Source: Leucocoprinus leucothites (taxonomy: Eukaryota; Basidiomycota; Agaricomycetes; Agaricales; Agaricaceae). From it: a stretch of 64,000 bases of DNA. The position numbers were made by a program, and so were the translations under genes. Location: positions 1,178,001 to 1,242,000 of the forward strand of contig JAACJO010000011.1 of assembly GCA_013368445.1 (NCBI GenBank), written 5' to 3'. Shown one piece after another: positions 1 through 10,027 of this stretch (position 1 is the stretch's first letter; each line of letters starts with the position of its first letter). Under the pieces are notes generated by a model. It made no database searches, was not told the origin of the DNA, and was given only the letters and a program-made list of their open reading frames with translations.

Positions 1-716
1 GGGTTCGTAATGGGACTGAGGAACCTTGGGCTATGTCCAAGGGCTGGGCCCGAGGAGTAAGAAGGGGGTCTATCGAGTCTGGGTTTCTCTGGGGATTTAA
101 GTTTGAGATTGTCGATTGCCCTTGCGAGTGCTTCTGCTTCCTCTTCTGTTTGATTTCCTTCAGATTCTTGTTGGCTTCTTTTTCCACTATCTGTTCCTTC
201 TTCGTCTTCTTCTTCGTCTTCTTCGTCAAATTCAGATTCTTCTGAACTTGGAGTATCAATTCTGGGCTCTGAATGATTGTCTTGTGAGGTGTCTTCAGTT
301 CTTGGGGTGATGTCAAGAATTGGTTCTGGTTCAATGGTCCTGTTAGATTCTGCAGGGGTTTCTGGAAATGGAGTTTGTCTTCTTTTTGCTTCTTCGGTGT
401 ACTGTTCTTGGGTAACGTCTCGAAGTTCTTCAAGACCAGCTCCTCTTTCGATTTGTTGTTTGACAGTTCTGTGAAGTTGCTTATGACCAACTGCTGCGTA
501 TTCGGCTTCAAGAATTCCTTCTTGTTCCTTCTTGATTGGGACGTAGGCAACTTTCCCTTCGTGTTCTTTGATGTAATAGAATCTTCCTGACCCTTTACTT
601 CTGTAGAACCTTGTTCTTCGGGTTTCACTGTAGTAGGTACTGTAGGATTCTTCTGGGAATTCTCTTCTTGCGAAGATTTCGACTTGTCTTGCAAACTCTG
701 CTGGGTCCGTTGTGGA
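1..716 (-). pseudogene. Gag-like protein of LTR retroelement, partial, start codon lost
   Basis: An open frame of 238 codons runs leftward off the window edge. It opens with Ser-Thr-Thr-Asp-Pro-Ala-Glu-Phe-Ala-Arg, then a charged, aromatic-rich segment (YYSETRRTRFYRSKGSG), then a Glu/Ser/Thr-rich acidic tail. There is no methionine: the triplet just before Ser-Thr-Thr (717-719) is TAG, where an ATG would be expected, so a small indel seems to have removed the start. The next frame is also open across the whole stretch (see findings), largely because this strand is purine-rich. A spliced leader supplying the start is an alternative. Confidence 0.5.
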
Positions 717-907
717 CTATGTTTATGGGTGCCTATAGAGACACCTGGTATGGTTTTAAATGGTAGATTGTCCTTAAGACAATTATCACACTTGCAGTTT
801 GATTCTGCCGTAGTTGGAAAATTAGTTTATAGTCGCTATGGACTCACCTTTATAGTCACTAGGACTGTGTATTTATAGTCTCTTAAGACTTTTCAACAGA
901 TAAACTG

Positions 908-1006
908 TCTTCCGAGTATTTACCCTCGGGTCTGGTATTTTTCAGAGATATGCCAAACTTTCTGGCAAATTTCTCCCTTCCGAGTATCTACCCTCGGGTC
1001 TGGTAT
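908..1006. repeat. Direct repeat inside retroelement leader/LTR
   Basis: A near-perfect 30-nt motif, CTTCCGAGTAT(T/C)TACCC followed by TCGGGTCTGGTAT, occurs at 909-938 and again at 977-1006. The period is 68 nt and one base differs. It probably belongs to the LTR or untranslated leader. Confidence 0.75.
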
Positions 1007-1648
1007 CTTATTTGAGATTCAGGTACAATGACCTTAGCTCTCACAAGCCTCCAAATGTTTTAAGAGCGTGGGTATTCGCTCAGATCAATAAGAGTGATCC
1101 TCAACTAATCCACTAGTTGGCAATGTGTGTCGACCCTCTCTTCATTGTTATGCACAATAGTTTTGGGACAGCTTGTGCGATAACCGCGATAACCCAAATC
1201 GACAGTGTTTGCAACGTTGTTGGGTTACTGGGCAAAGTAACAGCTCTGTGCTAACAGAGAAGGATCGTTTCTACTTAATGTTATAGTGACGCCGGCCCGG
1301 TCCTAAGCTGGCGCGATAAGTATCGAGTTGATCTTATCAAAGGGGACTCCTTCTCGGTAAGCGACAAAGTCGTTTACTAAGTCAGAGTTATAATACGGCG
1401 ATTATAGAGTTTAAGACTTTAGTAATTGAGATCTTAGAGCTTAAGTTCAATTCGACTTTGTATAGATAAAGGCTCGTATTGAGTCTCCACCTAACCAAGT
1501 AGAAACGATGTTTCTCCTTGGTAGATGTCGACGACTTATATACGATACAAGTCGGTATCTATTATTAACTAGGGCTAAGGGCTTCTAATGAAAGAAGAGA
1601 AGCGTACAGCTTCCTTAACGCTAATTAAACTATATAAGACGCGATCTG

Positions 1649-1691
1649 TCAAAGAAGCTTTAGAAGTTCTTCTAAAGAAGTTCTTCTTTGA
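1649..1691. repeat. Imperfect palindrome in the presumed LTR
   Basis: TCAAAGAAG at the left pairs with CTTCTTTGA at the right. Several internal TTCTT/AAGAA blocks can also pair, so a strong hairpin is possible in DNA or RNA. It sits near the presumed transcription start of the element. Confidence 0.7.
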
Positions 1692-1754
1692 TCATTTGAT
1701 CGATCACAAGGTAAGTCCAAATATAGCGCAGCTATATTTAACAATCACATGACA

Positions 1755-2079
1755 TCAAAATAACAACAAAACCAAACAAGTCATAACAAGTCATAATCAG
1801 ACAAAGTAAATGAGTCAAAACAAACGAGAAATACAAGACAAATAAGAAGAAACATAATTGCGATATTACTTAAGTAAAGCTAATATCGACTTCGTATTAT
1901 AGATGGAACAAATGCTAGATATAATCAATATACATAACAGCTAGGATATAATGGCAATGACAAATGGCTTACATAGTGACAGGGATGATGAGCTAGAGCC
2001 GCTCCGATGCCAAAATGACGTAGCTGATTTTCTTTGAGGTTCCGGTACCCCAGCATATATTGGTCCCCATCATAATACA
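1755..2079. other. Intergenic, nothing recognised
   Basis: This is AT-rich sequence between the retroelement edge and the decayed seven-helix gene. I see no coding region, RNA gene or repeat. Confidence 0.6.
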
Positions 2080-3180
2080 TCAACCTTTGTGCATGATGAT
2101 AGATGGCGGGTGGATGATGAACCTGATAAGGCCTGACCGCAAAATAATAAATTTAGTGATGAACTTGGTCTCTACAATGGTGCTCTCTGTCTTGGCTCGG
2201 GCAATGACATGGCGTATTATAATGAGATTCAACATGATTCCAATTGGTGGAAGATGCTACAGAAACATAGACTTATTAATGACCTCTGGGGCACAAGTCT
2301 TCTGAACGAACTCACAATCAGACCAAGTACCTTTTGTTTCCCAACGAGTATGATGCCCACAAATCGCCTGTCGCCGATATTATATACTGGCCCATGAGAG
2401 TGTTCAATCTGGACTCCATCCACTGAATCAGCTCCTTTGACTCTCTTGAGTCATCTATCGTCCCCCGGTCGAATATGCGATTCAACGCATCTAGATGATA
2501 ATTCCAGTTGTATCTCAGGAGAGGGATGGATCAGTGGCTTACAGGTAACATAGCCATTCAACATGGCTATCATTATCCAGAATGAGGCAAAGATGAGAAT
2601 GTTGACGTTACCCCAGAAACGAGAGCCGAAGATGGGATTGCGGTGTAAATTAAGGGTTTGGTGGTACTGCTGCAGTGCAGTGCACACAACACAGCCGATC
2701 CATAGAAGAACTGGGAGGGCTATAATGCGGGGTGATCTGTAGATCTTCCAGCAATCAAATACTATGTAGAATTTTATGGAAAGCATCGAGGTGTTCATGA
2801 CTAGACACTACAATATATGTCAATTAACATTTGCACTGCTAGCCAATTCCAATTGAACACCTACAAACATCTTTGCTACATGATTGAGTGGTGGGTTAAA
2901 CCGGAAAGGTGCTGGTGGGCCATCCACGGTGTGTAATACTTCTATCATAGTCTCATGCAGGTACACTGTAAGATGAAACAAGCTGAAGACATAGATGAGA
3001 ACAGGGAGGATCACTGCCATCCACTTTACAGGCTCCCTCGTACTCCAGCCTTGTTTGCGAAAAAGCAAGCATCGAAGGCAAAAATTTAATGTTGTCAAGT
3101 ATACCCCAGAAATCAAGGGTGCAGTTAGTGCCAGTATTTTTTTCTTGTACGCTGGTACTTCGAAAAGATCAGATGGCTGA
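2080..3180 (-). pseudogene. Decayed paralogue of the seven-helix membrane protein family
   Basis: The exon plan matches the two intact copies to the right. A first block has ...VPAYKK...ISGVYLTTLNFCLRCLLF. An intron of about 60 nt follows, then FDCWKIYRSPRIIALPVLLW and a Trp-rich segment. A GTAAGC...CTAG intron in the same phase as in the intact copies follows, then a GTGAGT...TAG intron of 59 nt leading to HLPPIGIMLNLIIIRH. It lacks an ATG where both intact copies begin. Before the last intron, the homologous frame shifts from one matching ESR (as AES in the paralogues) to one matching VLGLI. Loss of start plus frameshift points to a pseudogene. An upstream exon supplying a start cannot be excluded; a TATA-like box lies near 3440. 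Confidence 0.6.
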
Positions 3181-3257
3181 AGAGATGAGAAACGGGTTAA
3201 AGACAAAATAAAATGCGAGCGCGACCGAATCCAACAGTCGCTGGGCTTCAAGACCAA

Positions 3258-4153
3258 CCCAGGATGTCGACGAAATGATTAGCGAGGGATCGAGATGGAA
3301 ATTAAGCGATGAGAGCGATGAGAGAAGAAAGAGAGAGAATGAGTAGAAAGATAAAGAAATTGCTTAGAGACTTCGGATCTTCGAGAACAGGAGGAAAACG
3401 GGGTCTAGAATTCACTAAGGATCAACTACCGCTGTACAGTTTATATACCAACGATATCTAAAAAAATTTTATGACACAAATTTTCGTATGAAGGAGAAAA
3501 GTAAGACATCAGTAAATTAGTGTCGAAATTTGTTCAGTAATTTAATATTGAGAGCCATAATGAAATGTAAAACCGAAGCGATACCAGAAGGAGAGATTTT
3601 ATGACTAGATAGAATGCAAAACTTTGAACAAAATTTCAATGAAAGCGAAAAAAAATCAAGGAGAAAGGTTGAAGAGATATTAAAGAGGATTATACCCGAA
3701 TATGTCCAGTGCCAAGGTATCAGATTCCCTGTAAGTGCCCACCGGCGTCATTTCCAAGATGTTGCATGAGTCAGAGTGCTCGGTGTGTCGGGGATCGGAA
3801 GGTGGAGGGGAATTGGTGGAGTACTGTAATGGGCGCTCCGGTGTGATTACTTGATCCGGTGACTGATAGTGGGAGATGTCATCGGATGCGAAGTTCACGA
3901 GTAGCCGGTGACATATCTCCACATGGCATGAGGAGAAGAAGGGGATGAAGTGTCTTGGAGCCTTATACCAGGTGCATGACAGACGTGTGATTTACTCGTA
4001 CTTAGATATCATATCAGTTCATGAGCATCTTCAAGTCTCATGATACATGTCAGCCACCGCCCTGTTCACTCAGTATATTGAACGGGGGTGATATGAGGTA
4101 GCGAAATCATTTTATTATGAGCCACCAACACCCAGTGATACCTTACGGCGAAA
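3258..4153. other. Intergenic between decayed and intact seven-helix genes
   Basis: It contains a TATA-like TATATAAA on the minus strand near 3440 and an 80-codon open stretch at 3680-3922 (minus). That stretch lacks an ATG and is Pro/Ser/Thr-rich like a cytoplasmic tail. It may be a leftover C-terminal exon of another copy, but I cannot support it as a gene. The left edge of the tandem duplication falls near 4065. Confidence 0.5.
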
Positions 4154-6320
4154 TCAAACAGAACCAATGGTTGTCGATCCCGTCTGGATACGTTGAAACT
4201 GTAATTTGGAAATTCTCCCCTCAAAGGCGCCTTGCAGAGGTCCTCTCTGTTCAGCCCTCAGCTGCGCAGAACGAATGACTATAAGATTAAATGCAATGCC
4301 GGTCATAGGGACATTCTATCGGCCAGAGTATCTGTTACAATTTGCAAATACAAAGTCTGAGAGGACTCACAATTGTGGTTATGATTTCAATCGCGATATT
4401 ATTTGGTGTGAACCACGCAGCAAGCTGTGCCACAGTAATAGAAAGATAAAGGACACCAGACTCGGCAAATATCCATGCTATGTACCGGAAATGCGACGCG
4501 GTTGGGGACTCACCTTCCCTGGCGACAGCATTGATCCGACGCATGAGCATATCTTCCATCGAAACAATCAGTGAGCATGTCGATACAATGCGGGAGACAG
4601 ACACCCACAAGTCGAATAGCAGTTTAAAATTGCCGTCAAGGCCAGGAACGGGATAAGTGCCAACCCAGGGCCTATTGACTCGTTCACTCCTCTCCAAACT
4701 TGAGCCCCAATCTCCGGGTTCTGGGTATGAGCGATCTTGAAATAAACCTCAAGAACCGTACATGAAAGTCCACCAAGCCACAAGATGACGGGGAAGGCTA
4801 TGACAGCTAAGGATTGACGTTCGTAGACAAGCCAGCAGCGATAGATCAGAGTGCAGTCGGCGATGAGTGCTGTGATATTAGCGGATGTACACTTTTATGT
4901 AGAAACTGTTAGTAGTGCAGCGAGGGGCTGGATTGCGGGATCAAGCCGACAGACGCTCACCCGAATGATTTCATCCCACGGGGCCATCATATAATCAGCC
5001 TCAGGATTGTCCTCCAGGAGTTTGACCATTCCCATGATTTGACGAAGGAATATCACTAGATCAGCTACATTTAGAAGGAAAATAATCGAAGTAGCAATGA
5101 CGATCATCCAGTTGACCCCCTTCCTCAGCTTCCAGCCTTCGTCAGCGAAGAATAACCAGCGATAGCAGAAAGCCACCGAGGTGATATATAAACCACCCAT
5201 AAATGCGGAGGTGAATATGGCAGCGACTTCTTTGTATGCTGGGATGGTGTCTGCCATGGTATGCCGAGGGAAGGTCAAGGGTTGAGTCAAGTACTATCTC
5301 TGTAGGACCCAACTTCCCTCACAACAGATCGGTTCTTGTATACCACCCCGGCGCGTGTTTAGGATAAAATCCGGCTCCTTATCTCCGGTCGGATCTGAAC
5401 ATGGTCGGTTACTTGATGATAGAATAAGAACTGCCCCTAAAGCTTATTCTCGTGGCCATCATTGTCACCACAGCATCGTTTCAGAATCAAGTTCACCTCC
5501 CTGCTTGGTGGGAAATAGACTGGGAAATGATACTAGAAATGTGTTAGTGAACAGTGGCGTATCTGATGTGGGGAAGGTTTGGGACTTGGTGAAGTAACCA
5601 GTCGGTAGAAGCGAGTGAAACTGCTGATGAAGGGACAATACAATAATGAGCATTTTATAGGGCCAATCAAGACTAGAAGCATCCTTCCATATGCCAGTGG
5701 ATTTGGGACTTTATGCATATATTACTAGCGCCGATCGATCAGAGGAAATGAAATCAATCATTGAACGCAAGCTGTGCGAAGACCAAATTGTACTCGCACT
5801 TATCAACATCATGATCATGACGTCTGATGTGATGTACTGGGAAATAGAGTATTAGCCTCAAAGCCCTAGGCAGAGGGGGACAAATATATGTGGAGGTGGC
5901 TATGGAGGTGATCATGACCAACAAAAAACCGAGCTCTCGATGCTGTACTTTAAGCGCGGACAACAGAATAGAACCAGGATAGCAGGGCCGGTTGATTTCG
6001 TCGCCTGGAAGTATGAGCAACTGGAAGTATGAGCAATACACTGGGTGAGCAGTGTAAAGAGCTTCCGTGAGATGTTTTGGGAGTTTTGAGGTTGATGCTA
6101 GAACACGAGGGTCGGCTTTAAGGCCGTAAGGAGTTTAGCTGGTGGCAGATTTAGGTTGTACATCTCCATTTGTAGTATTCTGATCGAGGAAAGGGTGGCG
6201 TTTTGCGCTGAGATTATTCGGAATCGCAAGTGAATGATTGACATGGTGACAGGCCACAACCGCCCACGAACTCGACTAAACAATCAGTTATCATATTAAA
6301 TGTCTTTGGTCTCCTACGGT
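4065..6320. repeat. Tandem duplication, unit 1
   Basis: This unit aligns along its length with 6325-8855. Both begin with a CACTCAGTATAT-type motif. Both continue through the 3' flank, the whole four-exon gene and the upstream region, and end with GGTGACAGGCCAC...CGACTAAACA...AAATGTCTTTGGTCTCC. Coding and non-coding parts are both recognisable, so the duplication copied genomic DNA rather than a transcript. Confidence 0.8.
4154..5257 (-). CDS. Seven-helix basidiomycete membrane protein, copy 1
   Basis: Four exons (5257-4961, 4891-4609, 4552-4371, 4315-4154) give 307 residues. Introns are 50-70 nt and splice phases are identical to copy 2. The start is the ATG in a CCATGGCAG context. The product has about seven hydrophobic segments separated by short charged loops. 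Landmarks are FFADEGWKLRK (about residue 35), LIADCTLIYRCW (exon 2), IFAESGVLYLSITVAQL (exon 3) and FNLIVIRSAQLRAEQ before a cytoplasmic tail. This architecture recalls the large basidiomycete families of unknown function that look like G-protein-coupled receptors; no ligand or role can be assigned. Its closest relative in the window is the gene at 6419-7527, same length and strand. Confidence 0.85.
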
Positions 6321-6418
6321 GATGATCACTCAGTATATACAATGGACGGATGTGAAATGAGGCGACGAAACTATTTTATTATCAGCTACCAACATCGAAA
6401 GATACCTTGTGGTGAAAT
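5258..6418. other. Spacer between the two tandem seven-helix genes
   Basis: This is the upstream region of copy 1, the duplication junction near 6320 and the 3' flank of copy 2. A GATCGG-TTCTTGTATACC motif just upstream of copy 1 is kept upstream of copy 2 (about 7585-7605) and may be promoter sequence. An open stretch at 5754-6041 is disrupted in the other unit, so I do not call a gene. Confidence 0.6.
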
Positions 6419-8855
6419 TTAAACAGAGCCAATAGTTGCCGACCCAGTTCGGCGGTCCTGAAATTGTAATCTGGAAATCCCGCCCTCAAAGGCGTCTTGT
6501 AGGGGATCTCTCTGTTCAGCTCTCAGCTGCGCAGAGCGTATGACTACAAGATTGAATGAAATCCCGACGACAGGGATGTTCTATCAACCATCAAAACTAT
6601 TGGAATTTGTGAATACGAAGTCTTAGAGGACTCACGATTAAACATAGGACCTGAATTGCGATGTTGTTTGGTGTGAACCATGCAATGAGCTGTGCAACAG
6701 TGATGGAAAGGCAAAGTACACCAGACTCGGCAAAGATACGTGCTATGTACCGGAACTGCCTTGCAGTTGCGGATTCACTTTTCCTTGCGACAGCATTGAT
6801 TCGACGCATGAGCATGCCTTCCATTCAAATCAATCAACGAGTGTTTTATTATAGAGCAGAAGGCAGGTACCCACAAGTCGTATAGGAATTCAAAGTTACC
6901 GTCAATGCCAGGAACGGGATGAGTGCGAAACCAGGGCCTAGAGACTCGTTCAGTCCTCTCCAAACCTGACCCCCAATCTTCGGGTCCCGAGTGTGGGCAA
7001 TCTCGAAATAAACCATAAGAATCGTACACGCGAGTCCACCAAGCCACAAGATGGCTGGGAATACTATGATAGCTATAGATCGGCGTTCGTAGACAACCCA
7101 GCAGCGATAGATCAGGATACAGTCGGCGATGAGTACCGTAACAATAGCAGATGTGCACTTTGATGTAGAAATAGCACGTAAGTAGTGCAGTTAGGGACTT
7201 GGCTGAGGAATCGAGCGGTCAGATACTCACCCAAAGGATCCGGTCCCATGGAGCTCTGGTATAACGAGCTCCAGGATTGTCCTCCAGGAGCTTGACCATT
7301 TCCATGACTCCTCGAAGGAATATCGCCGGGTAAATTACATTGAGAAGGAAAATAATCGAAGTGGCAACGACAGTCACCCAGTAAATCTTCTTCCTCAGCT
7401 TCCAGCCTTCGTCAGCGAAGAACAGCCAACGATAGCAGAAAGCTACCGAAGTAATATATACGCCACCCACAAGTGCAGAAATGAATGTGACGGCGACTTC
7501 TTTATACGCTGGGGTGGTGGCTGCCATGGTATACTCGGGGAAGGTCAAAGGCGGAGCGAGGGGCTATTTTTCTTCCCTCGTAATGGATCGGTTCTTGTAT
7601 ACCGTCTAAGTGCACGTCTAGTATGAAATCAGGCTCCCACTCTCCAATCAGATTCGAGCGGCATTCATGCACCAGTAGTGTAGTGTGATCTCATACCTGT
7701 TGAATGATTAAGAACACTTGATGACCATAGGAAAGATCTGAGAACTCCCTTTGACGCTAAAGCTTATTCTCGTTGTCATCATTGTCATCAGACCATCGGT
7801 TCAGAATTGGTTCTTCTCCGTGCTTGGTGGGAAACAAACAAACAGAGGAATGACACTACAAATGTGCCAGTAACGGGCAGCATATCTGATGTAGAGAGAG
7901 TCCGCAGTTTGGTAGGATACTGCAATTAGTAGTTGATGAATGCCAGTGAAACGATTGATGACGGGACAATTGAACGACGTCGACGAACCTATAAGTATCT
8001 CAATCAACGTTGGAAGCGTCCCTTCGAAACACGCCAGTGGATTTGGGCTTTCATGCGAATATTACTGGCGATTAAACTTCGTATGACTCGATAGCATCAA
8101 TCTCACCATGAGCCTGAGCGCAACAATTATGATGTTCAAGGGTTCTGTCGGAAAAGAGAAAGTAGCAATCAATGATTGAACGCAGGCTCCGCAGAGACTG
8201 ACAAATGCAGAGACTGACAATTTGCGCTCGTGTGTATCATGATCTTGATTGGCAATGACTTTTACGTACAGAGAGATGAGGTATTGGCCTCCAAGCCTTG
8301 CGCAGAGGGGGCCAAATAATCGTGGAGGTGACTATGAAGGGCGGTCGTGACCAACAGAAACCAGAGCTCTCACCCGAATCTGCACTGAGAGCGCAGATGG
8401 TAGAATAGCATTTTACCGTCGAATATCGAAGGCTCCGGCTCTGCTGGAGGCCATGACTTTGCGTGTAGCAGCCTGATTCGAATTGTCAGTCAGAGGTTAA
8501 ATATATCTAGCTCAGGTAGAATCTTCATGGGCTAGGAAGAGGAGAATGATAACAGGTGCGGTTTATATTATCTTCTGGAAAATTGAGCAGTACGCTGGGT
8601 GTGCGGTATGAAGGCGCTCCCACGAGATGTTTTGCGAAGTTGATGCTAGAACACTCGGAGGTTCCGTCTTAGGGCCTTAGGGGGCCTGGCTGGTGGCAGG
8701 TTTAGGTTGTACATCTCCATTTATAGTACTCTGATTGAGAGAAGGGTAGTGTTTCGCACTGGTATCATTCGGAGTTGTGAGTGAACGATTGACGCGGTGA
8801 CAGGCCACGGCCACCCACGAAGTCGACTAAACAGTCAGATCAAATGTCTTTGGTC
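6325..8855. repeat. Tandem duplication, unit 2
   Basis: This is the partner of 4065-6320 in direct orientation. Matching blocks include the gene, the GATTTGGG-CTTT-ATG segment at about 8040 (about 5700 in unit 1) and the GGTGACAGGCCAC block at about 8790 (about 6245 in unit 1). Unit 2 is slightly longer because of small insertions in the upstream region. Confidence 0.8.
6419..7527 (-). CDS. Seven-helix basidiomycete membrane protein, copy 2
   Basis: Four exons (7527-7231, 7157-6875, 6817-6636, 6580-6419) give 307 residues, the same length and splice phases as copy 1. The start ATG lies in the same CCATGGCAG context. Conserved landmarks are the N-terminal TPAYKEVAV, FFADEGWKLRKKIYW, LIADCILIYRCWVVYERR, WRGLNESLGPGFALIPFL, LMRRINAVARK and FNLVVIRSAQLRAEQRDPLQ. 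Coding sequence is conserved better than flanks, which suggests both copies have been under selection since duplication; this was judged by eye. Function is unknown; a GPCR-like sensor or transporter is possible from topology only. Confidence 0.85.
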
Positions 8856-10027
8856 TCCGATGCGGCAATTTCTACTTTCCGCTTCCGATTGTCAAATCGA
8901 GACGATTTCATTGGTTGGCCGAGGTCATCAGGGGTGTAAGAGGGTATAGGCGATTTGAAATACTGCGCAGTTCATGTCCTCGCATAGACTACGGACAACG
9001 TGGATGGAATTTTGAGTACTATATTATCTACCCGAGTGATAGTGAGCCGTGTACACTAAGGAATATCGGCTTTAGTTTGAAGTTCCCTTGACTGACCTCG
9101 ACATAGGGGAAGTTTGATATGATTGCCGCGTGTCACCGTGCCCTTGATCATTGACACTACTACGGCGTTTTGATAGCCTGGTGGATTTGTGGTTGGCCGT
9201 GTAGTCACGCCGAGAGCACGACCACATGTGTTGGAAGCTTATAATAGTCTTATGACTTTCGGACATCGTTGTCTACACAGTACAAGACCCAAGGCCCAAG
9301 TAGCGGTGGTATAAATAAGTGCTCAAGGACACAATCTCTCTCGTCAGTGACTTCGACATTATCATGATCATCATGTCATAAAACTGACAGGGAATCAGGG
9401 TCAAAGCCAGAGGCAAGTCCGCAGCAGTAGAAGGCCCGTTGATCATCAGAGCAGTGTTTGACGATCAGCTGAATAAAGAGAGCTGTGAGTGCGAGGCCTC
9501 TCGGGTTCATTAGAGACGCCAGCTTGAAACGCCAATGAGGCCATTGGGATAAGCACGAAAAGAGTGTATTTGTCTCGGTAACGTATAATGCGGCTATATG
9601 TCCAGGACAGTAAATATTATTTCCTTCCGCTTGTCTAGTGGCGTCCGTTGAAGTCAGGTACACGGACCTGGGTCCTAAAAGAGTATCCGAGAACCCGACC
9701 AGAACGTTGGAAAGCCAGAGCGGGGGGAGCGAATTTGACTTTTATGACAGCCCCACCCGCTAGAAGGCTGTTCGAGGGATCAGTGTGCCTTTGAGGGTGT
9801 TATCTCTGAGCACCGCGTTCGACTAGGGGATCTCGCAGTTGTAGCCTACGGTGGCGGTCCATGAAAGACCTGCAATGATGTCAGAGTAGAAAGCTCCTCG
9901 TTAGACCTTGGTGGAGAGGACAAGGAAAGCCCGGGCTTGATGAAAAAGTCGCGTGAAGTTGTTTGTCCTAGTTTGTGCCTATGGACTTTACAGTGTTGTG
10001 AAGGGCACAAAGGTCATCATCTTCCTC
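7528..10027. other. Long intergenic region upstream of copy 2 and of the kinase
   Basis: The first 1.3 kb is the upstream part of duplication unit 2. From 8860 to 10027 I see no gene. A good TATA-like GGTATAAATAAG on the plus strand at about 9308 is followed by a pyrimidine-rich stretch, but the ATG cluster near 9363-9373 is closed by a stop within three codons. It may be a promoter relic. Short open stretches at 9072-9266 and 9376-9663 (minus) lack support. Confidence 0.5.

Larger units (their letters stand above)
1..1754 (-). mobile_element. 5' portion of a Ty3-like LTR retroelement
   Basis: Read on the minus strand, a Gag-like reading frame leaves the window at position 1. It is preceded by about 1 kb of non-coding, AT-rich sequence that looks like an LTR plus leader. 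A plausible 5' LTR end is TGTCATGTGATTG, read leftward from 1754. The presumed LTR holds a TATA-like CTATATAAGACG on the plus strand near 1630, a 43-nt imperfect palindrome (1649-1691) and a direct repeat (908-1006). Neither the inner LTR edge nor a primer-binding site could be fixed, and pol lies outside the window. Assignment to Ty3 rests on the general resemblance of the Gag-like protein to agaric elements and is inference. Confidence 0.55.

Noticed and set aside
3680..3922. 80-codon Pro/Ser-rich open stretch
   Set aside because: No ATG and no upstream exon found; possibly an exon relic but not supportable.
5754..6041. 95-codon open stretch upstream of seven-helix copy 1
   Set aside because: The homologous part of the other duplication unit is frameshifted, so the frame is not conserved.
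9308..9375. Promoter-like TATAAATAAG followed by ATGs
   Set aside because: The ATG frame closes within three codons and nothing recognisable follows.
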